The notes under the pieces: model-generated
Told to the model about the DNA's origin: nothing
Seen by the model: only the letters and a program-made list of their open reading frames with translations
The model's database searches: none
In this document: piece after piece, positions 10,983 through 24,193 of the stretch
How positions within the stretch are numbered: the first letter of the stretch is position 1
Layout of the letters: every line of letters begins with the position of its first letter
Program-made: the position numbers and the translations under genes
Source of the DNA: Eutypa lata
Lineage: Eukaryota; Ascomycota; Sordariomycetes; Xylariales; Diatrypaceae
DNA: 64,000 bases
Direction of reading: 5' to 3'
Assembly (NCBI GenBank): GCA_022661535.1
Contig: JAKULF010000005.1
Span: 5,518,001 to 5,582,000, forward strand

Positions 10983-13003
10983 ATGGTATATTGTGGGAAG
11001 GCCTCGCAGGGGTGTCAGGGCTGCAGAAGCCGACGTATCAAAGTGCGTAATAGGTTCCTAAGTCAATGTTCTTGCTTTAGTCTGTCCCGCATCCTCACCT
11101 TATTTCAACTTCACTTCCTAAGTCTTACCTTATACCTGTACCCACGGTGCGAGCGTAGAAACTAAGACCGGTTTTTACGTTGCGATGCCGGGGCTCCTCA
11201 TCTTGTCGTACCTAGCTGTCGATCCCTAAGATATTTCGAGAGTGCCGGCCGGAGCTTCACGAAGTTAACGAAGAGGTGTTAGTGTGACAAAGTACGGCCT
11301 GAATGTTCCCAATGCATTCGAGTGGGCAAGAAATGCCCCGGATATCGGGACCAGTTGTCGTTGATGTTCCGGGATGAGAGTACGAAGGTGATACAGAAAG
11401 CACACGCCCAATGGGGGACAACGGGGTCTCCAGAAAATGCCAGCCAAAGTTCGGCTTCGTCGAGCTCATCTCGGTCGAGCTTAACATCGCCATCTTCAAC
11501 ATCATCCAGGGAGGGACGTAAGACTTCTAGCAGTCCAACCCAGGCGGGTCACATGGTAAAGCGAGAGTTCGTTCAAACGAGGATACAACGGTCGGTCGAC
11601 ACCAATTTAGACGACCGTGGAGTACAGTTTTACATCAATCGCTATCTCACTGACCAGCCCGATGGTCCGAGAACGCCCGAGGAGTTGGCATCGTATTGCA
11701 CGAGCACAGATGCCATGCGGAATATTGTGGTCGCTGTCGGTCTAGCCGGCTTGTCTAATCTACGCGGAGACAAAGACCTAAGTTTATACGCGAGAGAGAA
11801 ATATGTGACAGCGCTGAGACACACCGGTCAGCTAGTTCTGTCAAGCCAGGTTCGGAAAGACCCCATTGGATTTGCATTGTCTGTGAAGTCCGTGGTCACT
11901 CTGGCCTTGTTTGAGGTAAGCCTACTTCGAGTACCCTTAAGTACGAGTCAAGTAAGAAGATTCTCACGCCACATAGGTCGTCAGCCGCAAAGGGTCTGTC
12001 GTCTCAGCCAGTACGGCTAGAACTCATATCCAGGGTGCCATAGCTTTATTCAGGACCGCACTACCATTCCCACATGCCCCAAAAGGAGGTGCCAAAGGCG
12101 CCCTCCAACTACTATTCACCTTAGTAAGCGCTCTCTAATTGCACTCTTCTGCGTCCCCATTACTAATTGATATAGTTTATCCCCTCCCAAATGACCGACA
12201 TGCTTCTGCCGGAAGCGTTCTTCGAAGTGCTTGACCATTGTAGAGAGCTGCTAGAAGGGTCTCACGAGGCAGTCTGCGTTGATGTCGCCTTAGCTATCGC
12301 CGAAGTCGTACAGGTTTCGAGTGTTTTGGCCAAAATAATACACACTGACGGCCGCCCGCCCATCGAGGCCCTGTTACAGCAGTTGGTAGCTCTACAGACT
12401 AAGTTCGGTCACCTGGAGGATGCCCTGCATGAAGCCTACCCCTTCGAAGTGAATGAAAGCGACCAACCACCTTCGGCTCTCTTTCGACAAAAATGGCATG
12501 CTTATACCGAGATATGGGCTGCTCGGATATGGAACCATTATCGATGGGCCTGCATTGTTTTGAACGAGATGCTCGTCAAATGTACGACAGAGTATCCTAT
12601 ATCGAGCAAGCGCTTCATCTCGGCCGTCCATAAAGAGCGAGGCCTCGTCACCATCAGGAGGATGGCCGAAGATACACTAACTAGCACACCGTCGCATTGG
12701 CACCATCCAATACTAGAAAGCAGTACGGCCAGGGTGTTCGAAGCCCCCGGCCAAGGGGGATCGGGAGCAGCCGGGATCCCCACGCTCATGTGGCATCTGA
12801 AGATCGCGGGATGTGCCCAGGGCGTACCGCAAGAGCTCTGGGACTGGTCCTTCGAGACCATGCAGGTCGTGTGGAAGGAGATGGGCATGCAACACGCCGT
12901 CGCCATCGCGGACGTAATGGAGAAAGAGCGGGCGATGCGAGAAAAGGAGATGAGGATCAAGACGCAAGTAAAGATCGAAGAACTAGCTGACGACGCATTA
13001 TAA
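10983..13003 (+). CDS. Zn2Cys6 transcription factor
   Basis: Four exons: 10983-11042, 11283-11915, 11977-12123 and 12176-13003, total 555 aa. Splicing the first two exons restores a canonical zinc cluster with cysteines at residues 11, 14, 21, 28, 31 and 38 (C-X2-C-X6-C-X6-C-X2-C-X6-C); the 240-nt first intron falls just before the third cysteine. The cluster is followed by a Ser-rich linker and a mostly helical region with 'ARTHIQGAIALFR', typical of the fungal-specific factor middle region, and a charged helical C-terminus. Nuclear DNA-binding regulator; target unknown. An in-frame TTG six bases upstream is not a likely start. It faces the membrane-protein gene tail-to-tail; no evidence ties them together. 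Confidence 0.88.
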
Positions 13004-13456
13004 AAAAGCTTGACTGGGGGGCCTATATCAATGGGAATAAGAAGGGCCGGTGCTATGGCGTCTCCAACATTTTTTGTTTTTGTGTGCACCGTTGTGGGTG
13101 CTTGGAAAGTCCCTTCATCGGTATTATGGAAATCGGGGTTGGGTTTAGGTAGGCATGTTTGGGCAGATCGTATATAGGTTTTCATGGGTTATTGAAAGAA
13201 AGGAAAGTCGGGGGGTTTTTTTTTCTGGCTACCTAACCTTCGGCCGGGTTGCGAGACTCTTTTTACTTTCACCTCGTCGAGCAGCTTGTTAGATATATAT
13301 GGTGATGCTTGTTTAGATAAGTAGGTGTTCAAAAACAATCGAACAATTTCATATTTTACTTGATGTAGGGCCTTCGTGTTTTATTGATCTTGTTATTCTA
13401 TTCAAATAACCCTAGTCCGGGACGTCGGTGTTATAAGACTAGGAAATGACAGCGGC
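13004..13456. other. Convergent 3' flanks
   Basis: 453 bp between two converging genes; T-rich, with no gene or repeat recognised. Confidence 0.6.
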
Positions 13457-15550
13457 TTAGCCTTCGACTTCGTCTTCTGTGTTGAGTGGTACTATCTTGA
13501 GACTGAGTAACTTCCCGTTCTCGTGAAATTCGCCCTTGTAACCGATCCGTCTACACCTCTGCAATTTCTCCGCCAAGTCTCCTTCAAGAGACACCTCATC
13601 TCCATCTAGGTATCTTACGAGAGCTGGCCCTACTTCCATGACGTTTCGAATGAGGCCAGCTGTCTTTACCTGCCGATGCTTCATTAGGCTGCTCCACCAT
13701 TGGGTATATCCCCTCACCCACAATGCTAGAACTATCCAAATGAGCTCGAGAACTAGACCAACGAAAGTAACGTATGAAGAAAACCCCCATATGTACAGTT
13801 TTGGAGGTATACAGGTCATGTTGTTGTCGTGGTACCAGTCGTAGGTGACCGGTTCTCCGTCGAAACATATACAGTTCCCCATACCGGTAAAGTAGTTATT
13901 ATACTGGGAACACCCTAATCCCATGTCAAGGAATGGGGCTTGAAGCTCATGTTCGGTTCCATTTAACCAGAATGTTGAATTGTACGGAACGATGCCTGGT
14001 CCGGGGTTTATTGTGCTGTTAAGCTCATACCAGGTTCGGAAGGCGAGCATTGGCCGTGAGTAGTACAGTTGTTCACCGTCGGCTACCTCCCCTAGAGGAT
14101 AGGAGAGATCCGGGTGGAGAAACTGCCTCCATTCAACAGCCGACCATATCTTATCTGTCTTAGGCTGTGTGTCATTCTCCGAGTCGAATGCAAAACTCTG
14201 ATTGCCCTCAGCATAAGGTAACGATAACCTAGTGTTGTGCCCGCTCGTTTCTAAGCCCCGATTATCAAGAACATATTGGAACGTCCTAAGGGTGAAAGCA
14301 TCTGTGTAAGTTAGGGGTTGTTGTTTGTTCAAGGGTCAGGTGTTCCTACATGAGTACATTTCTTTGAACATGATAGGTACCCCCAGATTAAAGATCGTCC
14401 CTGGCGGTCCTATGTCGTCCCATATCGTCTTATTCCACCCAATCTACTTTTAGGTTAGTTTTCTTTTTTGACACAACTTTTGTCAAGAAGTGATAGTAAA
14501 ATATGAGTTATAATCTAGCAAATAGACGCAAGGACACTTACTACACAGTTGTTAGTTAAGAAACTCTAGCTGTAACAATTTTTGTGCCCCGGACAGAAAC
14601 TTGGACTACCTACCGAAGCCAATATCCGTAGTGCTTGGATTCCGGTTTTGGTTAGGGTTGTAGGATTGCTCTAATTCTGGCATTAATGTAGAGAAGTCCG
14701 GTCCATCCACAAGGTATCGTGTCCGTAAACCTAGCCTATGGCCGTCGATAGACCAACATATGCTAAGACGCTCAGACTCGAGGTTGGCAAAAGAATTATC
14801 TGGCATCCGGTAGGCCCGACCAGGGAGGCTGACATATCCTGTTGCTTCCCCCCATAATGTTGAGAATAGTATTGTATAGAGAAGCATATAAGTTAAAGCA
14901 ACAATGATCAAGCACTTGATGGTTTGTACTCTGCTCCCTCGAAAACCGATACCCATTAGTGAAAAGAACGTGCCGAAGCACCTCTGGGAGAAATTTAACG
15001 TGAAGTAATCGTCGTATGTAATATCTGAGTATTCCATCTACTCAGTATTAGACATTATCCCCTGACAAAAGCCAGTGTTATAAGTTTCACCACGCGGAAA
15101 TGTTCGACTAACGAAATATACTTACTACGCAGTGGCGGCCGTCCATTAGCTAGCAAAACTTAGAGGAATAGAATATTAGACTCTATTGCACTTACCAAGG
15201 CACACCACGAATTTACGGATGATGTAATAGAATACCCATCCGTGAACGATACGACCCCCCTGGCCAATAACGGCATCCCAGGCAACATCCACAATTTTCG
15301 CCGTGGCAAATGGAAACCTCCCAGCCTGTATGTCGATGAAGATCAAATGTTGATATGTGTTAGTAAAATCGAAATTGCACTCGCCATCCGAGGACTTCCA
15401 CGCTGTTGAAGCTGCCCAACGAGGGGAGTATTTAATGTAGTGGGCGTAAATAGGCCAAAAGAACATCGATGTAGGTAGGGAAGGGGGGACCAGGAAATAC
15501 CAAAGAAGCGGCAGTCGTGGCTCGCCCTGTTTTCCCTCGGTCTTTGGCAT
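13457..15550 (-). CDS. Fungal integral membrane protein of unknown function
   Basis: Four exons on the minus strand: 15196-15550, 15126-15149 (24-nt micro-exon), 14614-15024 and 13457-14301, total 544 aa. All junctions are phase 1 and keep the frame. I place the start at the first ATG (15550). The N-terminal part contains 'DIQAGRFPF...AKIVDVAWD', a pattern I associate with a widespread Pezizomycotina membrane-protein family without known function. Membrane segments are visible near residues 12-35, around 'CLIIVALTYMLLYTILFST', and at 'YVTFVGLVLELIWIVLALWV'. Between the last two lies a region with several N-X-S/T sites and Cys residues, probably extracellular or luminal. The third intron (312 nt) is long, so a small missed exon is possible there. 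No function is proposed. Confidence 0.72.
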
Positions 15551-18500
15551 TCTTGTATTGCCTAGTGTCTCGCTATCTAAATGGGATATAGGGACCTCAG
15601 GGAACAACTACTAGCTGCCACGGTCCTAAGTGACAGGTGTGTCCGCTATATAATACAATACAAGATGGTTAGCTCCCGAGCTAACAGCATCCCAGTTCTG
15701 CCTCGGTGGCGTAGTGGTGTAGTCCTACATTCTATACCGTTACACTAGCCTCAACTGGAACTAAGTTGGTTTTTATAGAACACTGTGAGAAGCAAAAATA
15801 AGGCTATGCAATGAGGTTAACTCCGATGGCTTTACCAATCATAGTTCAGCTACGAATAGCCGAGACATTATGTTTACGAAAGGATTATGGTTGGTTACAC
15901 GATTACGGGCTATAGACGCCACAGATAGGGGGCCAAGTATTTTTCGGATCGGCAGTGAATGTATTTAATATCCCATTACCATCCAATGACGTCCAAGCTT
16001 CCGTTGGGGGAGCCAACGCCGCAACTCTGATTACACCTGGTTCTACTATATTGTATGATTCTGCCTCGTCGCTATTGTACTAATCATAGTAGTATTGAAG
16101 GGATTGGTACAACCTAGCTGTACGTTAGACCCCCACTCGTATTGACCGAAGTTACAATATCTCGTAAAGTGTTCTCCGAAAATACAATTCTCAGATATAA
16201 TTCTCATTAGAGAATCATCCATTCAAAGGTAATTTCACCGAACCGCGACAATATGTTTTCGAACCAATGAAAGTCAAGTGAAAGACTAATACTTTGTGTC
16301 TAAATATAGGAAGTATATTAAGCTATTGAGATTGTGGAATTCATGGCTCAAGGGCCGATATGTTGTTGGCGATGCGGCTACTACTTTGTCAAGTAAGTTT
16401 GCATGAGGCTCTGGTGGTTGAGAAATACCTCTATCTTACGTGAGGCAAAATGCCTAGCACAGCCCTGGTGAGTTTGGTGTATTAACAACCATTCCCTCCA
16501 TGTCGCGCAGTAGCTTTTCCAATCTATACCTCGAATGATAAACAACTGCGTAGGTTGTTAGGAATATACGAAGGGTGCCCTTCAGGCAGGGGTTTATGCC
16601 TTGTGTCTTAGTAATAGTAAGCTTAGCGTAATAGTCTCCGTTGACTCTCTATACTTCAGAATCTATAAGCCGGCGGCACCCCGATGACAGCCTCTCACAG
16701 GGCTTGAGCAGCTTAGCATAACTCACCTTGATTTACCAGATCGATGAATAATATAATGAAAACTCATGAGAATAGAACTAAATTTAGGATGATGTGGTCT
16801 GGTAATAGGTCAACTTGGTCGCACCATGCCGAGGAATACCGAATATCTCCGCCTTGCCGGTATCTATTTGCCACCCCGTCCGCTACCGACGATACAGCAC
16901 GGCTAGGCTTAAAGTAGCTGTGAAATCATAGGTCATCTAGAGGGGGTGATGTAGCCCTTTTAATGGATAATCTGAATTTTAAAGAAAAGTAGCCGAAAGT
17001 TCCAGCGGAGCGGATCGAAGATGGCACAGAACATTCAAAGCTGTTCCTACCCCTTCTCGGTCATTGCCATATCGTGGAAAAGATATCGCCTTGGGCCACC
17101 AGATTCAATAGACAGACGGCAGCGTCAAACGCTAAAATTCGAGCTCTTGCAGTGGGGTGTCAACCTAAATACCTCGATGGTTCCTGGCCTAGATTTTGAT
17201 AACACGCCAAGCATCAAGAATGATATAAAATTATCTTGATTAAAAGGAAGTTTTTCTCTTGACCACCACATAAGACCTGGGAGTGGTCCTCACATGCTAA
17301 CATTGCCTCCTAATTGCAATATACCTCCAGCATATAATTTTTTACGAAGTTCATACAGATATTCTAAGTGAAGAGTGAGGTAATATACACTTAAGGCTTA
17401 GTTCATATCAATGGAATAGGATCCATGTTATAAATGTTATTAGATGATTATTACCTCCTTAGACAGGTGCATTTTGTCTTGTTGTAACCTATCAAAGAGG
17501 TTAAGTACTCTAATCATTGTTTTCAAAGAGATAGGATTTGGAGGAACAACAACGCGATAGGAGAGCCTCCTACAATCCTTATCGCTTCTCCAACATCACA
17601 TCCTGCCGTGTTCTAGTATGGAAACCTGGAGGTGACGAACAGTAGTTTGCAAAGGATATCAGTACTATGACTGTGGTTGATTTCTTTAGGGAGTGGGGAC
17701 TGAGTCATGTCTAGTGCGATTTGTATTAACTCTAGGTGATGTCAATCGACGAGGTAGGAACGCATCCGGCGACAGCTATAATGCTATGAGTTTAGTGGAT
17801 TTGGAACTATAGACGGTTATAAGCAACAGGTCGTTGAGATGGCTCCTATATTATTAGTAGGGTATTTGATCATGTGCATAGCTATTTCACCCTACTAGAG
17901 CTAGGCCTTACTTATAGGTAGTATAAATGATATGAATGGATGCCTAGGGCAAACGTCAGGGCAGCCTAGGACATCCATCATTCCAGCCATTCTCAGACAG
18001 CCTATCTGTCCCTGTTGCAAGATTCGAGTGGTCTTTGCAACTCATTGCCAAATTAAATGACATAGGTACTGTATAATCGACATTCGAATACTCCGCGATT
18101 AATCAAGAATAATCAGGGATTGTTCTATTTGTAACATTATAGTAATGATACCGTTCAAATTGTACATTACCCTACTCATAATAAATGTTGCTTGTTTTAA
18201 ATGTAAAGCATTAGGTATGCAGTGGCAAACAGTAACAAACAGTGTCAATTATTTTAGCACCAACTTGCTTTGTAACATCTGCCAGTAAGTGAATACCAGA
18301 ACCAGTGTTTCTAAGAGCGTTATTCAATGCTATTGTATTACAATACCAAGTATTCACTTATAGATTAATTAAACGTCAAGCAGGTGCTATTCCCCACAGC
18401 CTTCAGATGAACCTCGATGCACCTACAAATTCAACACTAAGACCCTCCCATTTCATTATTTCGCCTTCAAGTCTTTTCTATGACTTCACGGCAATATCAC

Positions 18501-18657
18501 GATCAAGTCAACGCAACTCCTTTCCCTAGAAAAACTAGCCTCGATCTTAACCTGTGGTACGACAATCTATATGCTTTGCAACTTTATATTTTGATAGCGA
18601 GTTATTGCAGAGCTTCCCACTACATATTTGGGCTTTGTGGCTCGCCTGGAAAGAAAG
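15551..18657. other. 3.1-kb gene-poor spacer
   Basis: No credible gene. It holds a perfect inverted repeat at 15668-15685 (GTTAGCTC / GAGCTAAC) and a tRNA 5'-half-like stretch near 15699-15720 without a matching T-arm. A 72-codon frame at 17021-17239 shows no family signal. Confidence 0.55.
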
Positions 18658-19392
18658 ATGGCACTAAGCAGAGCAAACGCCACATTCCCATTCTTCGGCC
18701 TCCCACCCGAGATTCGCAGAATAATTCAGGAGCTCGTATTTGTCAAGAAGAGACGCTCTAACAATGGTGTCCTACATCTATCGCTGACCTGCGAGCGGAT
18801 GTATAAGGAACTCGAGTGTATTCGCAACCGCAGCATGCAGGTTTGCCTTGAAGATCGAGATAAGCTGGGCTTGTTCCTGACCGGGCCGCCGAATCACTTG
18901 ACGTTACGACGCTTCGTGCAGACCATCACGATCTACTTTTCTATTCCTGCCGGAAATATCGACTCTAGTCACAACTTCCATCGGTCGTACGGCACCATTC
19001 TCAATGGAATGGCCCTGAACGACAAGCTTCAACACCTGCACATTAAGATGATGCATCGATGCATTCGTGGGGTCTGTTCCTGCTATACGAACCCCGTCGG
19101 CATCATCACCAAGCAGGGGAAAGACACAAAGCGCTCTGGACCTGAGTTTGTGACACAGCCGATGTTCCAGAGCCTCCTGGAGCTACTTTTAGAGCTAAAG
19201 ATCCCCAAGATTACCTTTTCCGTATTGGTAACATCCAACCGTCTGTTCTGGAGCGCTTTCGATGCTGTAAACCGCCTAGAGGGTGCCCGTAGAGCGCCTG
19301 GAGCGAAGGTTATGATTTTTTGTTATGCGGAGCTCGATTGGAAGACCATGGCTAGTGTGCTTCAAGGAGCACGGATCGCACCTTCCGTTTAG
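18658..19392 (+). CDS. F-box-like fungal protein
   Basis: Single exon of 244 aa from the first ATG at 18658; the open frame extends 30 bases upstream only with a TTG. The N-terminus 'FFGLPPEIRRIIQELVF' matches the short F-box-like pattern found at the start of many fungal proteins, followed by 'VLHLSLTCERMYKE'. The rest is a mixed helix/strand region with no domain I can name. F-box proteins usually recruit targets to SCF ubiquitin ligases, but many of these small fungal members have no tested role. It is isolated between two gene-poor stretches. It may be a lineage-specific gene. Confidence 0.65.
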   Translation: MALSRANATFPFFGLPPEIRRIIQELVFVKKRRSNNGVLHLSLTCERMYKELECIRNRSMQVCLEDRDKLGLFLTGPPNHLTLRRFVQTITIYFSIPAGNIDSSHNFHRSYGTILNGMALNDKLQHLHIKMMHRCIRGVCSCYTNPVGIITKQGKDTKRSGPEFVTQPMFQSLLELLLELKIPKITFSVLVTSNRLFWSAFDAVNRLEGARRAPGAKVMIFCYAELDWKTMASVLQGARIAPSV

Positions 19393-20386
19393 CAGTCTCC
19401 TTGATTGCCGACTAGCTACATATGTACTTGTAGGTACATACCTATAGTCTCAAGGCAAGGTATCTTAACTGCGAGATATAGCACCACTACTTTATCGCAC
19501 GGTATATTCAGAACACCAGAACACCAGAATGGAATGAAACAGAAGATGAGTTAATCTAGATTAGTTGCTAGCAAGGGGAATTAGCTACAAGTCTATAGCA
19601 AGGTATAGGGTTAGATATCCCTACTCACCGATCAATTTCACTTAGCCATTGTTCAAGTCGGTAGCTTACTCGCCCGGCTGTTTCTAAATTCAAGTTTCTC
19701 GTCTCCGATTGCATTTTAGAAGAGGAAGAGATACTGCTAGTACATCATGGTACCTATGTACTGCTATGGATCTACATGTTGCTACTCGCATCAACGTAAT
19801 GACACAATCCTTACATACGATGCATGAACCGGCGTGGTGGGATGAGAGCACAATTGACAATTTATTGATTTGGCTGCTATAATCTGTTATCACCAAGAAA
19901 CTCGCATGTTGGGTAATGTATAATAACTCTGTCTCTGTCATTGGGCATTGTTCCTTGACTGGTTTAATCTTTGAAAGGGGGGAGGACTCGACACCTTGTA
20001 AAACTCAAAGATGAGCACATACCACTGGAATAAAGAACGGTCTAAATTTTAAAAGTATGCACAGTACGTACTGCAAGTCACTTGTAGTATAAATCAAATA
20101 TTTTATCCGTAGACCTAAATCTTCTACAACTTGCACAACTTAGTCCCCTATATAATCTCATCAACATCTTAAACTACCCCACAACCTTCAAGTGCGGAGG
20201 CTCGTGATTAGCTAATAGCCCCGACGGTTACCGACCCATTATACCCACTATTCCTCCAGAAAAGGTAAGATAACGATAAGGCTACCTATGTAATTAGGTA
20301 CTTAGGTACCCAGCATCAGCCTGTACATGTAAGGCTGACGACCTTTAGCTCCAGTTCAATTAACTACATCACATTCATTGTACGCG

Positions 20387-20451
20387 CATTCAGCACTCGG
20401 CATTCAGCACTCGGCATTCAGCACTCGGCATTCAGCACTCGGCATTCAGCA
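20387..20451. repeat. 14-bp tandem repeat, 4.6 copies
   Basis: The unit CATTCAGCACTCGG is repeated four times exactly, plus a 9-bp partial copy. It lies about 170 bp upstream of the Sgf73 start codon. Confidence 0.95.
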
Positions 20452-20470
20452 TCCAGGGCGGTCCAACACC

Positions 20471-20496
20471 ATCGACATCGACATCGACATCGACAT
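20471..20496. repeat. ATCGAC hexanucleotide repeat
   Basis: Four exact copies of ATCGAC plus a partial one, 20 bp after the 14-bp repeat. Confidence 0.95.
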
Positions 20497-20617
20497 TCCC
20501 TTGTCATATCATCATCTATGGTTCCATTACTTTGATTTGTCTTAAATAAGACTGCGCGCAAATAATATAGTTTCTAAGTCCTGTTATTGATTAATATAAC
20601 CATCCGCTTCCCTCCAA

Positions 20618-22204
<1,587 letters not shown>

Positions 22205-22372
22205 GAATCTCCTTCCACCGACTCTCGCATTCCCGTTTCCCAGTTGGAAGCCTACCATCTTTATAGACGACCTACGATGGAGCAGCCACGACAACAGACA
22301 ACTTTACATGGATATCCCGCTATAACTCCATCTCGTTTTCCTACCATGTCAAGAACAGAAGCGAACGAGTAG

Positions 22373-24193
22373 TGATTATTCCATGGAGACAATTTCAAGG
22401 TGGGCCAAGAACCTTAGGCATAGCGAGCATCAACTAATCCGGCCAATAGAAAAAGCATGATATTTGTATTGGTTTGAGGAACTCGAGATGCATTCATCTA
22501 TCTAGACTGTTCATCTTTCTTACCACGTGCTGGCCTCTGCCTAGCCTTTGGTAGAAAGGTGTTTGCAGGTGGAATGAAAACATGATCTGGGGAACACAAT
22601 GAGTCTATTGATTCTCATGAACCTTTCCTACTTAGTCTTTCCGCACTCCATTCTGTGGGTGATGGTTTCGGATATAGATATCATGAGGGACGACGAAAGA
22701 AGCATGGAAAATGCCGGTAATGGGGGATCATTGATTGACGCTAGGGAGGGGGTTTCTTATTGCACTTAAGTTTTTGTTAAAGGGTTATCAGCGTTCACTG
22801 GTTCGATCTGGAGTTTGGACATGCTTTCCTGAAGGCTGAGCAAGGCGTTTACAGGTTAGGTTAGGCATCGGTTTTGATGAACCGGCTTCGCATGGTGATA
22901 GGACCGGACAGGATTGCATCACACTTTGATTTATTTTGATACCCCATGCGAGAGCAAAAAAATGAGTCAGAAAAATTGTATTACATTCTCTCCTATCGCG
23001 TTGTATAATTGGTGTGGAATTTTATGCAGAGCGCGCGAAGCACTAATGTTACTCAAGTTAGGATTAGGTTCTAAAGGATGGGTGCATTTTATGGTCACAC
23101 GTGTCAGTGCCCGACGAGTCTCGGGAACGCAGTCAGGTGGATACTGAGTATAGTACTAAACGTTGTCTTAATAAATAGGACCCTAATACGTGGAGTTCGG
23201 CTATCTTCCGGGTGGGCACGTAATAACTCACTATAGGTCGCTTCACGCTTTCACGCTTCACGAAAGCCCGTGTTACAATTACTAGACCATTCTCTTATGT
23301 ATGAGGGGTCTCTTGGGATCTTCTCGTCTGCCCGTTCATATGTCAAGAGGTTGTCGGTGCTTTTGGTTGCATGTTAACGTCTATTTAGGGGGGCGGAGAT
23401 GTCAACCTATGACGTCAATATTGTCCCTGCATTGCATGTAGGTATGCATGTAGGTACATAAAACCACCCGTCTTCATGTATGCTACTGTATGCTACTGTA
23501 TGCTACTGTAGGTAGAGATGATGTCCAGAACCAAACAATCGGGCTGTAATCATGTAATAGGTAATACGATGTTAATAATGGAGGTGAGGTATGCATGCTT
23601 GCTGATGCTCCTTCCCCCCTCTGTGGCTTTTGCTCTTCTACTTGTCCACACACACCCTCATATTTTGTGTGTGCGACGACAACCCAATGGAATAGAAACA
23701 GATATCAATTCAGGGACGGCACGCGCATATCAGCTTGTAGATCAGTCCTCTTAGTGCTACCGCTCGTCAACATTGTTGGCCTTAGCACAGAGGGGAGTTA
23801 GGAGTGGAGCCACCCCCCTCTGCCCCCTTCAATTTGGAACCAACCGTCGTGACCCTCTTCTGATATCTGTGCAGCCTGTGCAGCTGTGCTGGTCGCTGGA
23901 AAGACGGCAGCGCACCTCCCGCATCTGGGCCTTGTCGTCGACTCACGAGGACAAGACCTCCCCTCTTCGCCTCGGTTTGTTGGGGAGATGTGCTGATTGC
24001 TCCGGTCCCAGAGCAAACGCACCCGCCTTCGTACTTTTTTCTTACATACGTAGCCACACACACAAACACAGGGAACGCTCGAGACCTCTGAACTGGTTCT
24101 CGGAGATCTCGATCTAGTAGTCAATATAAACAGATATTTCACACCTCACCGCCCAATATTTCCTTCTTTTTTTTTCCTTTTGTATCACTCACC
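22373..24193. other. Intergenic, 1.8 kb
   Basis: No gene recognised. It contains three copies of a 10-bp unit at 23481-23510 and one perfect CRE-like octamer TGACGTCA at 23410-23417, which may be a bZIP site or chance. Confidence 0.55.
23481..23510. repeat. TGCTACTGTA tandem repeat, 3 copies
   Basis: Three exact copies of a 10-bp unit in the spacer before the carrier gene. Confidence 0.9.

Larger units (their letters stand above)
19393..20617. other. Intergenic with short tandem repeats
   Basis: 1.2 kb with no gene seen. It holds two adjacent tandem repeats (20387-20451 and 20471-20496) just upstream of the Sgf73 gene. Confidence 0.6.

Noticed and set aside
23410..23417. CRE-like TGACGTCA octamer
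   Set aside because: Single copy nearly 800 bp from the next start codon; not enough to call a regulatory site.
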